The notes beneath the pieces were generated by a model. That model had not been told where the DNA came from, searched no databases, and was given only the letters and a program-made list of their open reading frames with translations. DNA of 64,000 nt from Scilla litardierei (Eukaryota > Streptophyta > Magnoliopsida > Asparagales > Asparagaceae), in contig CM061141.1 in assembly GCA_030789695.1 (NCBI GenBank), positions 279,813,871 through 279,877,870 of the forward strand. The letters are read 5' to 3'. Shown here in pieces: positions 54,830-64,000 of this stretch (position 1 is the stretch's first letter; every line of letters begins with the position of its first letter). Both the position numbers and the translations under genes were made by a program.

Positions 54830-55527
54830 ATCATGATCCGGTCTAGCGCTTTTTGACTAGTGTTGTGGATCACCCTAGCTGGACTGGGGATAGTGATCCT
54901 GGCCTAGTAAATCCCTGGCCGTGTTCTGCTGAACTAAAGATGTGAATTGTTATTATGTGAAACCATTGATTACACCTAGTCTAATACGTTTAAAATATTC
55001 TTCAAGATTAATCGTAGCCCTCCGTATTTTTGAATTAGGGGACTAAAAGACGCATGTCATGGTTGTTGAGTCTCCTCAAGCTATGACATGATCTCTTTAG
55101 AAACCGACTCCATCATATATATGATGTAGTCTGGTCTTAACATAAACCGCCGCATCGGGTCTCCTCGAGAGTCGATGTAAGTTAAGTTTAGACATGAAAA
55201 TAAGGGTTCAACTAAACTAGTCATTATGGTTTGTTGAGTCTTCTCAAGATCATAAGTGAATATGGGCAAAAACCAATAAGGAGTCACATGTGATGCGATT
55301 GATGAAGAGTTCATCTACCAATTACAGAGACGATTAATTTGTTGAGTCTCCTTAAGGTTGTGAAGCTCAGGGTGGTTGGATCCCTCTCCCACAAATTTTA
55401 AATAAAATAAATTGTTCATTATTATGGCTTAAACTGTTCATTAAAATAGTGGGAGAATATAGTTTAATAAAAACCTTTTAAACTATAAAAGAATATATGC
55501 TAATTCAAAATTCAATTAAAATGCAGT
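54830..55527 (+). other. Leader of Copia element K with repeated hairpin motif
   Basis: Noncoding stretch ahead of the K gag. The phrase TTGTTGAGTCTCCTCAAG occurs three times with small changes (55062, 55233, 55339); each can fold as TTGAG/CTCAA with a 4-nt loop. No clear LTR end or PBS was found. Confidence 0.5.
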
Positions 55528-56190
55528 ATGGAGTCAAGACTTAAGTTTATCATCGAAAAGAATGTGCTGAATGGAACAAATTATAAGGACTGGTTGAGGA
55601 ACATCAAGCTAGTTCTCTCATTAGCTGAAATCGGTTATATACTGACAGAAACTGCTCCTGAGAAACCCGACGACGAAGCCACTAACGAACAAAAGGAGTC
55701 CTACAAGCTATGGCAATGGGATGCAGAGAAGGCCAGGTGCCTTACTTTGGCCTCAATGAACAATGATTTGTAGATAAAGCTTAAACATATGGATGTTCAA
55801 AGCATGCTCTTAAATGCGGAGGAATTGTATGGTTAGCGTTCTAGGGCTGCTAGATTTGAGACCACATGTAACCTTTGGGAAACGAAGATGACGACAGGCC
55901 CCGTCCAAGATCATGTGATCGAGATGATCGGGTACATTGAGGATGCCACCAAGCTAGGATTTGTCCTTGATCATGAGATGAGCACTGACATAGTCCTAAA
56001 GTCTTTAACTCCTACTTTTAACCTGTTCATTACAAGCTTTAGAATGAACAACACTGAGGTGGAACTTCCAAGCCTCCTGAACATGCTCCGGCAGTTTGAG
56101 GAGAGAATCGAGAAGGACCCACCAATGTTGGTTGTTGGCTCTGCTTATTCTCACCGGCCCAAGAGCAACGATAAGCCAGATTGTAAATAA
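55528..56190 (+). pseudogene. gag: Copia gag fragment (element K)
   Basis: Starts MESRLKFIIEKNVLNGTNYK, typical for the N-terminus of non-Sirevirus Copia gag, followed by EKARCLTLASMNNDL and, after TAG codons at 55771 and 55849, a UBN2-like part (KMTTGPVQDHVIEMIGYIED, LPSLLNMLRQFEERI). One frame throughout. It ends at TAA (56188) before any zinc knuckle; nothing of pol follows. Confidence 0.8.
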
Positions 56191-56413
56191 CATGAAATGT
56201 GATAAGAAAATAAGGGATGTTACTCATATATATTATCACCATAGCTATTTCAGATTTATCAAGTAGCCAAAATATGAAATATTGGCACTACTTGAAAATG
56301 ATAGTTATTATGATGACGACATATGTTCGAACTTGGAAACCTGAGGAGATAAGTCCGTAGCAAGCTATTTGAAACACACCAAAAAGATGAACATAACGTC
56401 TAAAATTTTCAAC

Positions 56414-57052
56414 TCATATAAATGATGAGTACATGGTCTTAATCATGTAAATCATCGCCATAGCATACATAAACGTAAGGGCTAAACCTAGTGCATCCGC
56501 ACTGTTACAACTTAACCAGCTGAACACAAAGGACTTCATCTGCCATGCTACCCAATTATAAGCCAATATCCAGATCGACACTAAAAGGTAAATATAAGGC
56601 CAATTCTCACGGGTCAAGATCAGCGCTACCACTTCTTCCAGCAATCTCAATAACAACCAACAAGAAGTCAACATCCTAGCCGTCTCCCAAATCCGAGCAC
56701 AAGACTGACATCCAACTTCAACACCTAAGCCCAAAAGTATGCCAATACTCATCCCCAATGATACTGCTTGCCAATACCATTGGTCGACGTCTACGATTAT
56801 CACCATCAGCCCTAAACAATTCAACGACCAAAAACTCACGATCCAACAAACATACATAAGTAGACCCAAGAAGGAAACGAAGCGGGACATCTCTAGGGGT
56901 AAGACCCAGGACAAGAAGTTTGAAAGAACACCAAGAACGGCGAATTTCCAAGATCTTAACCCCACAGCAACAGCAATGGTGGCGGTGAGGGTTGTTGCTA
57001 AGCCCAACAATCCCCAGGGTCGTCGGTGGGCCATCGGTGGCCATCGATCCAT
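56414..57052 (-). CDS. Unrecognised 212-codon multi-pass membrane protein ORF
   Basis: Single frame, ATG at 57052 (MDRWPPMAHRRPWGLLG) to stop. About six or seven hydrophobic segments (near residues 12-31, 37-54, 58-88, 94-114, 127-147, 152-171, 176-205), few charges, Trp- and Cys-rich. No motif known to me. Upstream on the minus strand is a GC-rich stretch (57053-57299) joined to a chromovirus gag remnant; downstream is AT-rich DNA to the Copia K gag. It could be a host gene, a captured fragment or a chance frame. The length and even spread of hydrophobic segments argue against pure chance, but I cannot name it. Confidence 0.4.
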   Translation of the reverse strand: MDRWPPMAHRRPWGLLGLATTLTATIAVAVGLRSWKFAVLGVLSNFLSWVLPLEMSRFVSFLGLLMYVCWIVSFWSLNCLGLMVIIVDVDQWYWQAVSLGMSIGILLGLGVEVGCQSCARIWETARMLTSCWLLLRLLEEVVALILTRENWPYIYLLVSIWILAYNWVAWQMKSFVFSWLSCNSADALGLALTFMYAMAMIYMIKTMYSSFI

Positions 57053-57299
57053 GGCGGCGAGGGCTGCGACTGGCTGTTAATCCATGGCGGGGGCCTCCGG
57101 GATGGGGTGGAGTGGAAGCTGGTGGATCTTCGGGTGAGGCAGGTGGATCAGAGATCAGAGCAGTGATGCGAGGTCGAGTCGAGCTGGCTTGAGGAAGAGG
57201 CCGGGAGGAGGAGTGGGCGATGCCGGGGCGAAGGGGGAGATGTGGCGGCGGTGCCGGGAGCTAGGGCGACGACGGCTTCCAACTCAGTTTCCGTGGCTG
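57053..57299. other. GC-rich segment between the membrane ORF and a gag remnant
   Basis: GC-rich, not alike by eye to the gag that precedes it on the minus strand. It may be the 5' end of the sequence carrying the membrane ORF. The breakpoint with gag is somewhere near 57300. Confidence 0.35.
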
Positions 57300-57911
57300 T
57301 TATGGTGATGATCTGACGTCTCGGTTGGTTCTGCCTCTCCAATGCGAAAGCCTTCTGTTGTGGAGCCAAGGTGGTCCATACTGAGTAGTTGTTGGCTTGC
57401 TGGTGCAGCGAGTGCAGTCCCTGATAGCGTGTTCAGAGGCTCCACATATCAGGCATTGCCTCAACAACACCCGACAGTCCTTCTTGACATGCCCATGTCG
57501 GTTACAATGGTGGCACTTCATCTGATATCGGTTGTTGACTGGAGGTGCGGGCCTTTTAAACAGGGCAGCTTGTTTTGGTCCAAGAGCGTCTCTTGTTGGT
57601 TCCTCAGGATGCTTACTCCCTCCAACTTGGGCTGTCTCTCGAAGTTTATCTACATCCTCGTAGTTACGTGATGCTCCTAGTATTTCCTCATCGGGTGTTA
57701 GATCGGCAAATGTCCTTGGCGCTTGGACATTTTAGATTAAACCTTGACTGGACTGGAACGCTTGGTCTTCAGGATCCCCGACCAGATGAGGAGCGAAATG
57801 AATGAGCGCAGAGAATAATCGAGCTTAGAGTTCCATCATTTCTCTTACGAGTCCCACGATCTCGTTGTAGGCGTCACCATTTTCATTACGAGCGTTGGGT
57901 TGATCTGCCAT
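57300..57911 (-). pseudogene. gag: Chromovirus gag remnant with two zinc knuckles (element Q)
   Basis: ATG on the minus strand at 57911 (MADQPNARNENGDAYNEIVG), soon a stop; most of the gag core is deleted. The C-terminal part is open: FKRPAPPVNNRYQ, then CHHCNRHGHVKKDC and CLICGASEHAIRDC, two CCHC knuckles. It belongs with LTR Q to its right. Confidence 0.75.
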
Positions 57912-58039
57912 GCTGCAATCAAACAAGTAAATATTTGTGTACTAGTTTACCCAAACGATCTGGTTAGTAATAATATTTATACTATTCCTGAAGTGTCTCA
58001 CAGAGTGTAAGAGGACCTGCGTGGGCCACCACTAAAACC
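57912..58039 (-). other. Leader of element Q
   Basis: Read on the minus strand it begins GGTTTTAGTGGTGGCCCACG after the LTR, matching the chromovirus B leader at 33703; the rest is noncoding. Confidence 0.6.
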
Positions 58040-58466
58040 TGTCACGCCCCGCTTCCCAGTATACTTGGGGGCGAGGACGCGAGCGGGTCCACATGTGCTT
58101 AAAGCAAAGAAGAGGTACTTATTTTTTTCTTTCTTCTTCTTTCACTTAAGCACACTAAGTGTTTAATTAGCGAAGGCAGGTCCCTGCAAGCGAATTTCTC
58201 AGAAGCAGCATAAATATTCATTACATTACAATACCAGCGTCCAAAGCAAACACACACACTGTTAAGGCCTAGCATGGCCGTACAATCTGCTGAAAGCAAA
58301 CACACCTGAAAAATAACAATACAAATAATAAACTGAAATATAAATGTCCCGCTCTAGCCTTCCGCAGGGAGGATCTCAGTGTCCTCGTAAACCTGATCAG
58401 CGGTGTCCACCTCTAAGATGGGATCCTCAAAAGTAGGGTCCTCAAGGTACTTTGTCTCTAAACCTA

Positions 58467-58498
58467 ACATATATTTCATAAAACATTGAAATATATGT
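58467..58498 (-). other. Hairpin in LTR Q, compensated version of the M/E2 hairpin
   Basis: ACATATATTTCA (58467-58478) pairs perfectly with TGAAATATATGT (58487-58498). Compared with M and E2, a G-to-A in one arm is matched by C-to-T in the other. Confidence 0.75.
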
Positions 58499-58865
58499 CA
58501 GCGATAAGCTCGGCAAGATATTTAAAGTAATGAAACGAGGAACAACTATAAGAGGATAAAAGAGCGTTAGTACACAGTTATGAATAATAAGTGCAGAAAA
58601 GTGAGGTATGAGCATGCATGGATATTTTTGCAGTTAAAAGTAAAGTAAAACAGTTGTATATTGAGTATTTGATTGTTTGTGCACGTGATAAGTCCATGCC
58701 TGGGTAGGTGAAATGTTCTCGATACACCTTATCACCTGTGGTTTTACCGTGACGCTCCACACAATGGCTGCCTCCACCGGAGGGGCCGTAATCGTGTTCG
58801 AGACACACTCACAAACCCTACTGCAATGGACCAACCCCACCCAAAGTGTACTGTCTAGTCACCGA

Positions 58866-58995
58866 CTAGGTTTCACCCCATCTGTAATCGATGGTTTCAC
58901 CCCATCTGTATTCGATGGTATCACCCCATCTGTATTCGATGGTTATCACTCCATCTGTATTCGATGGTTATATCACATCTATATTCGATGGTTAT
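58866..58995. repeat. 25-bp tandem repeat in LTR Q
   Basis: Five to six units of CACCCCATCTGTATTCGATGG with short spacers, decaying to the right. Confidence 0.85.
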
Positions 58996-59689
58996 CACAT
59001 GTGTGTTTGTAACATACTCGTTTTTTCCAATTAATTTAGCTTATTAACATGCAGATAGTAAAACTGTAAAAGCAGTCCAATTAAGTTACAAGCATGTGGC
59101 AAATCGTTCCAAATGATCAACATTGATATGACTAGTCCATTTAAATTAGAAAGCAACAAGAATGAAAACAAGTTAAATGGGCTACCAGAAATTTACAAGT
59201 ACACCAGATTTAGCACTAAGTTGGAACGGCCAGATTTGCAATTCATTACTAAAAATACTTGCCTTGACGCGGGGGTGGGTGGTGGTGTCGTGAGGCACGT
59301 TTTATCTGCGCCAAATAGGCTAGTGGTCAACAACTCGTAAGATAAATTACACTAGCTTACTAAAAGGTAATAGTAACTAAAGAGAATTAATCATTAACTA
59401 TTTATTATAACGGAATTGTTAACACCTAAACTAGCATGGTAGCTAACTTAACTTAATTAACTTACTAGAAAATTAACAATTTAAACTTAAATTAAAACTT
59501 GTTTAAATAAATTACTAACAAGATAACTTTATTACTTACACAAATAATTTAATAAGTTATAATACTTTAACTTATAACCTTATAATAATAAACTTATAAC
59601 CTCATAAACTAATAATAATACTAATAATACTAAACTTATAATAATAATAATAATAATAATAATAACTTTAAAAACTTACATTAAATAAA

Positions 59690-60178
59690 ATCCCCCCCTT
59701 TCTCTGTTTCCCCCTCTCTCTCGTCTCCTCCCTCTGCCTCTTCTTTCTTTCCTTTTTTTCTTTTTTTTGTGCTGCAGGCGATCGACGACGGGGCGAAGGG
59801 CGACGGCTTCGGCGACGCCGATCCGGGGCTTGGGCGGCTTCGATCGGTCGGAGATCGAAGAGGGGCGGTGGCGACTGCTCGAAGACGGCGGGCGGCGGAT
59901 TCCACGACGGCGGCTTCGGATCGGCGCTCGACGGCTCTGATTGAGGCGGGCACGGGCGGATCGCGACGGCGGAGGCTCAGGCGAGCGGGCGGCGGACTCG
60001 TCGGAGCACGGGAGAAGCTCGGAGAGCAGGCGCTGTACGACGGGTGCTCCGGTGGGGGGTGTTTCGGGCGCTGCGGTGGAGGCCGCTGGAGGCCGCGGTG
60101 GCGGGGGCTCGTGCGGTGTTGCGAAGGTGGTCGGCGGCGTAACGAGACGGCGGCGGCAGTCAGGCCTCCGAGTGTGGG

Positions 60179-60220
<42 letters not shown>

Positions 60221-60420
60221 GCGGAGAGAGATAGATAGTGAGAGTGAGCGACGGAGAGAGAGAGAGAGACAGTGTACTATGTGTGTGAGTTTGGGTTTGA
60301 TCAAAAGAGAGAGAGAGCCTGTGTGCTTTGTATAGGGGAGAAGAGCATGGGTTCGAACGGGGAAAGGAGAGGGGTTACGGGCCTTGGGTTGGGTTTTGAA
60401 TGAACGAGAGAAAGAGAGAG
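59690..60420 (-). other. GC/CT-rich leader segment of LTR Q
   Basis: Follows the TATA box in minus orientation and is rich in CG, CT and GA runs. A 323-codon minus-strand frame across it (59681-60652) is Ser/Pro/Arg-rich and compositional. Confidence 0.5.
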
Positions 60421-60528
60421 ATGTAACTGGGTTTGGCCTTGAGAGCTGAGAGTGGAAGAAGGGACTGAGAGATAGGTAGAGGGTGGGTTCGTGCCTATGC
60501 ATGAAGAAGAGAAGAGAGTCTGGGAAAA

Positions 60529-60536
60529 TATTTATA
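60529..60536 (-). promoter_or_regulatory. TATA box of LTR Q
   Basis: TATAAATA on the minus strand at the border of the GC-rich leader. Confidence 0.6.
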
Positions 60537-61210
60537 GGGCTCGCAATTTGGTAGTTGGGGGGAAAGGGTTCCACGGTTAGCTGAGAGAGGGTAGATACGT
60601 TTAGATTAGGTAGGGTAATTAGAAAGGTGATTAATAATAAGTAAAACCTCAAAAGAAATTAGTGAAGATGATTAACAAAATTTTGTAACGAAATTACGAT
60701 TTTGCCCCTACTAGTAAACGTGTCTGGAAAATTACAACATCCGCACGAGATCGTATCGTCGCGAGGATCGCGAATACGCAGTCCATTTCAGGGTTTGAGC
60801 TATGAAGATACTAGTTTTAGGCCAAAACGTTTAGAAAGCGGGTTTGCGGGTTCTAGGTTGAAATGATATCAGGAAATTACGAAATTAATATGGAGAGCCC
60901 TAAATGATCATAGGATGCTACTGTAGAAGTTTGAAAATGTTTTGAAGACGTTTGTATAGAAAATAAATTCATTAAGTCAAAACGATAATAACTGAAAATG
61001 AATTTTTATCAGATCTTTTAGAGGTACTTGATGAAATCCGATTTTACTAAAATACTCCATAACTAGTCTGGTACTTCAAAATATTTTTATAAGAAATTTT
61101 TGAAATCAGTTTTGTTATAAAACTCTTGACTACATTTATAAAGTAATTTTGAATTGTTAAAAATATGTTAAGTACGTAAATTGAAGTGTTGAAAAATACA
61201 GGTCGTTACA

Positions 61211-62765
61211 GCAAAGTTTCCCCCAACAAATTTCACATGTACTGCAACCCAATAGGCCCCTTTGTAGAAAAAGATACATTGAACCCATGAGAACAAATGT
61301 CTGAGAGGAGGGACATTTCATGCATACATTTTTTGTGAAATATATTACATTTGTGATGGAGTTGATATGTATTTTCTGGGCTGAACATATATAGAAACAT
61401 GAGTACTAAAGCCAACGCCGATGAAGGCTCCTTCTCATGCCGTTCCTCTTGCCACTGCTGAGGATTCTCAAGCTCTGCGTTGAATTTGAAGAAGTTGGTC
61501 TCAAATCCGAGACCGATTCCCAAAACGAAGGCATGTTGGCTAATTTCTTTGTGACGATGCCGAGCTCCATGATCTACCCTCTATTTTCTTCTCCTTCTTG
61601 ATCTCATTTTTTTGAGAAAATTAATTTGTTACATCAAAGTACAAAAAAATAAGGAAAAAAGAGAGAAAAGAATAAAAGAAAAGAATGGAAACTAATTAAT
61701 TTGTCCATGATTCAGCTCTTTGATCAGCAATTGACACACAAACACATCCAGGTAGAAGCAAATTAAAAAGATCGATATAACGCAAGCATGAGCTCTCGAC
61801 GTTGGGTGCTTCTCGACGTTGGACTTCTTGCAGGTGGGAGTCTTCTCGGCCTTCACGGCTTCTCCTTGGACTTCGCCTTCGACTTCTTGTCCTAGTCAGC
61901 CGGCCGTCTCTCCCATAGCCCAAAACCTCATCTTTTTTCTGTGGATCCAAAAACATATCAAACGGAAACGAAGTGGAAAAAAAATGACTGAATTTTTAAC
62001 CGCAAAAATTCATTTAATAGCGATTTTACAGCGATTTTTCTGTGAGTGGTGCGAACATTACCTGAGCCACCAAAGGGGGGATGTTGTTGAACGCCTGAGG
62101 TTTGAACCTTGTCGCAAAGATCACCTGAGCCCGTGAGCCATATCTGAGTAGAGCCCTGACTGGCCACCGGTGCCTGGCTGTCGAAGCTTCTCCATGTGCC
62201 TCTCTCACTGCAGTATCCGCATCGGATACTGCAGAACTTTTGTCAGAACTTCGATCACTCCGATCCCAATCGATCGCCCGCTTCATCCTCAATGTCCCGA
62301 CCCCGCGCCCTTACTCCCTCGTTATCGTCTTCGATGCAGCCAAGCTCTGATGGAGAAACTCGGGTCCAAGCTGCTGGATGACGATGGAGAAGCTTCGAGA
62401 TGATGGAATCTGCTTGCTGATCTTCGACGCCGCCAATGCCTCATCTGGATGCCTTAATATCAGCCCTAAACATCCCCATCTCTCTCTCTCTCCTGCAATT
62501 AAATGCATGTTGCTCTCTTGGGAAAGATCTCAGCAATCAAATGACTGTTGCTATCCCCAAAAAATCCCCTTGCTCTCCCCCAAAAGCAGACTTGCTTTCC
62601 CAAGTCAAATGGCAGGTTACGAAAAAAAATGGGACCACAAAAACTCAAAAATACAAACCATTCATCTCAATTTTTATTCCCAACTGTTCATCATCTAAGA
62701 TTAAATCCTGGCCCTCTTTCTATCAACCGGTTTGTCCTAGTCAGCTTGTCCTAGTCAGCCCTAGG
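61211..62765 (-). mobile_element. Second Helitron copy, truncated, with captured exon pieces
   Basis: The right end, read on the minus strand, is CCTAGGGCTGACTAGGACAA and aligns with the 5' end of the Helitron at 11309 for about 350 bp, including the doubled GCTGACTAGGACAA. The terminal T/TC is cut off by LTR R. The 3' hairpin end is not found, so the left border is unknown and may be lost in element Q. It contains an OST3-like exon on the plus strand. A minus-strand frame at 61233-61523 and a Lys/Arg-rich one at 61696-61956 may be other captured pieces that I do not recognise. Confidence 0.55.
62171..62350 (+). pseudogene. Captured OST3/OST6-like exon fragment
   Basis: Plus frame from about 62171 with SASDTAELLSELRSLRSQS and, after IARFILN, VPTPRPYSLVIVFDAAKL, then TGA. 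This matches the start of the luminal thioredoxin-like domain of plant OST3/OST6 oligosaccharyltransferase subunits (T-P-R-P-Y-S-L and F-F-D-A motif). The family usually has about ten more residues between the two parts, so the exon is internally deleted. No signal peptide is visible. Non-functional cargo. Confidence 0.6.
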
Positions 62766-63299
62766 TGTCACGCCCCGCTTCCCAAAAACATGGAGGCGAA
62801 GCGTGAGAAGGTCCGCACGGACTTGAAGCTGCAAAGCTGCAAGTCCGATAAGCGTCAATAAAACGAAGTAGCAGGTCCCTGTAATGTGACTCAGAACAAC
62901 AATAACAATAATAGGAAAAAGAGGGAGACAATAATATAACATTAGTCCAGCTCATAGTCCAACAAAAATCCACAACCAGAAATGCCACCAGGCAACAAAA
63001 GAGTCAAAAGTACAAGGCCCAGCATGGCCAAAAGAAACTAACAAAACGGTGCTACTCACCGACAACCACAGCTAACAAAGAAAAGTACGGAAGATCTCTA
63101 AGATTGATCACCGGTATCTTCGTACTCCACGTCACCAACAGGTTCGGGCACAAACTCCACGAACTCGTCACACTCCGCAACTGTCTCTGGCTCAGCAACT
63201 AACATGCGTCACCCAAAGAGAAGGGGCACATGTCAGCAAGTCTAAAAAAAAGACTTGTGCAAGGAAACTATAAAAGTAAAGCAACCTAGCAGTTCTAAA

Positions 63300-63385
63300 G
63301 TAAGGTATGACATGGTATAGCATGGCAAATAACATGGCATGGCAAGTAACATGGCATGGCAAGTAACATGGCATGGCAAGTAAAC
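63300..63385. repeat. 17-bp tandem repeat in LTR R
   Basis: Units of AACATGGCATGGCAAGT, four to five copies; same relative place as the arrays in the related LTRs but another unit. Confidence 0.85.
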
Positions 63386-63799
63386 AAATAAAAAAAAGGA
63401 CAAGTACTGGAATTGTAATCACGTCGTGCACAGAGATTCCGCCCTTTGGCTAGAGTGGCTGTACGGGCCAACTCTTACGCTCAAGTGATCGTTTATCCCT
63501 ACCCCTCCACGTGTGTCGAGCCAGGGCATTACCCCCGAACACGGAATGCTCGCTTCTGGATCACGAGCCAGGAAGTGTTATTAACACGGATGGCGTAGGG
63601 TTATGCCCGCATAACGGGTGCCTAGCCGGTAACACGGAAACATGGATTTTGTACATGTAGTGTAGCGTGTGCTACGATGCAAGTTTAACTAGGATGACAT
63701 GTAAGATGCAATGCATGGCAGTTAACAATTCAAGTGCGTACAGTTAAAGGAATTTAAACATGGCAATTATCAATGCATGAATGATATGTCAAGGTGTCG

Positions 63800-63945
63800 G
63801 ATCTAGCTTCGTTGTCAAGCTAGATCTCAAAGTTGCGCCTAGATCGCTATCATTTCGCGATCTAGTCTCTTTCACGCTAGTACAAAGAATTGGCCTAAAA
63901 CATGGCCCTAAGAAGTGTTGGCAAGTTTCACTTGCCTGATACCGG
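63800..63945 (-). other. Mini-hairpin series in LTR R
   Basis: GATCTAGCTT/AAGCTAGATC at 63800-63826 (10-bp perfect stem, loop CGTTGTC), CTAGATCGC/GCGATCTAG at 63839-63865 (9-bp perfect stem), then TCTTT/AAAGA, GGCC/GGCC and GCAAGT/ACTTGC (with TTC) toward 63937. Order and loops match chromovirus B (32464-32594) read in reverse, the stems do not. Confidence 0.8.
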
Positions 63946-64000
63946 ATTGTTGATCGACGTGAGTAACGAGAACGATGTCCTACGGTAGATGAATTCGCTG

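Larger units (their letters stand above)
58040..61210 (-). repeat. 5' LTR of chromovirus-type element Q, minus strand
   Basis: 3171 bp, plus-strand ends TGTCACGCCCCG and GGTCGTTACA, adjoining the Q leader. The right flank gcaaa (61211-61215) is the expected TSD. Parts: hairpin (58467), 25-bp tandem repeat (58866), GC/CT-rich leader (59690-60420), TATA (60529). A GA microsatellite is at 60182-60214. Confidence 0.8.
62766..64000 (-). repeat. LTR R, chromovirus B family, minus strand, runs off the window
   Basis: Starts TGTCACGCCCCGCTTCCC on the plus strand. Read on the minus strand it follows the last third of LTR B: hairpin series (63795-63945), GTGCCTAGCCGG phrase, tandem repeats, and the end. 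The five bases before it, ctagg (62761-62765), should recur after its far end. Confidence 0.75.

Noticed and set aside
59681..60652. 323-codon minus-strand ORF and a 188-codon plus-strand ORF
   Set aside because: Same reason: GC-, CT- and GA-rich LTR leader. The peptide contains long Ser/Leu runs from a GA/CT microsatellite.
58040..61210. LTR Q as a solo LTR
   Set aside because: Flanks aacc and gcaaa do not form a TSD, and its left side continues into the leader and gag of a related element, so it is the 5' LTR of a truncated element.
61233..61523. 96-codon minus-strand ORF as an independent gene
   Set aside because: No recognised domain and placed in Helitron cargo; kept only as a possible captured fragment.

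Overview
This is a stretch of plant nuclear DNA made almost entirely of transposable elements nested in one another. I see no intact host gene that I can name. An angiosperm is indicated by the mix of families: Copia elements of Sirevirus type (several polypurine tracts before the 3' LTR, PBS for initiator Met-tRNA), Athila-like Gypsy elements (PBS matching tRNA-Asp), Tekay/Del-like chromoviruses with a C-terminal chromodomain, an L1-like LINE, a MITE and non-autonomous Helitrons carrying host exon pieces. The species cannot be told from the sequence.

Layout. 1-4680: 3' part of a Sirevirus (Sire-A) with a broken extra ORF after pol, repeated polypurine tracts and the 3' LTR. It sits in the 3' part of a second Sirevirus (Sire-C, 4681-15435). 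The Sire-C LTR is split by a solo chromovirus-type LTR (M, 6911-14768, TSD ctcaa), which itself holds a Helitron (11309-14372) with a captured NFD4/nodulin-like fragment. Sire-C lies in an Athila-like relic (J), which also holds a solo LTR of a Sire-C relative (P, 16157-18278, TSD gcaac). 18484-22215: an Athila-type LTR (D1) and a truncated chromovirus LTR (E2). 22216-29842: a minus-strand Sirevirus (Sire-F) cut by a MITE and a LINE. 29843-53045: a four-level nest. Sirevirus H was hit by Athila-like G, G by chromovirus B (31229-47952, TSD catat), and B by Athila-like E (36475-43421, TSD actgc). 53046-58039: Copia K debris, one unrecognised 212-codon membrane-protein ORF, and a chromovirus gag remnant. 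58040-64000: a chromovirus LTR (Q), a second Helitron copy with an OST3/OST6-like exon, and one more LTR (R) running off the window.

The most unusual signal is structural and lies in noncoding LTR DNA. Downstream of the TATA box, LTRs of at least six elements from unrelated lineages (Sire-A, Sire-C/P, Sire-F, Athila-like E, chromoviruses B and R) carry rows of short hairpins. Within a family the loops are conserved, while the stems change on both arms so that pairing is kept. Upstream of the TATA box, most of the same LTRs carry a second kind of array: palindromes of the types CAGTCGACTG, TAGTCGACTA, ACCGACTAGT and CACTCGGTCGAGTG. Chromovirus B and Sire-A share a homologous U3 block although their pol genes belong to different superfamilies. 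Chromovirus B also appears to have two spliceosomal introns, 109 nt between gag and protease and 72 nt within integrase.

All identifications are by eye from protein motifs, terminal dinucleotides, target-site duplications and repeat comparison; no database was searched.
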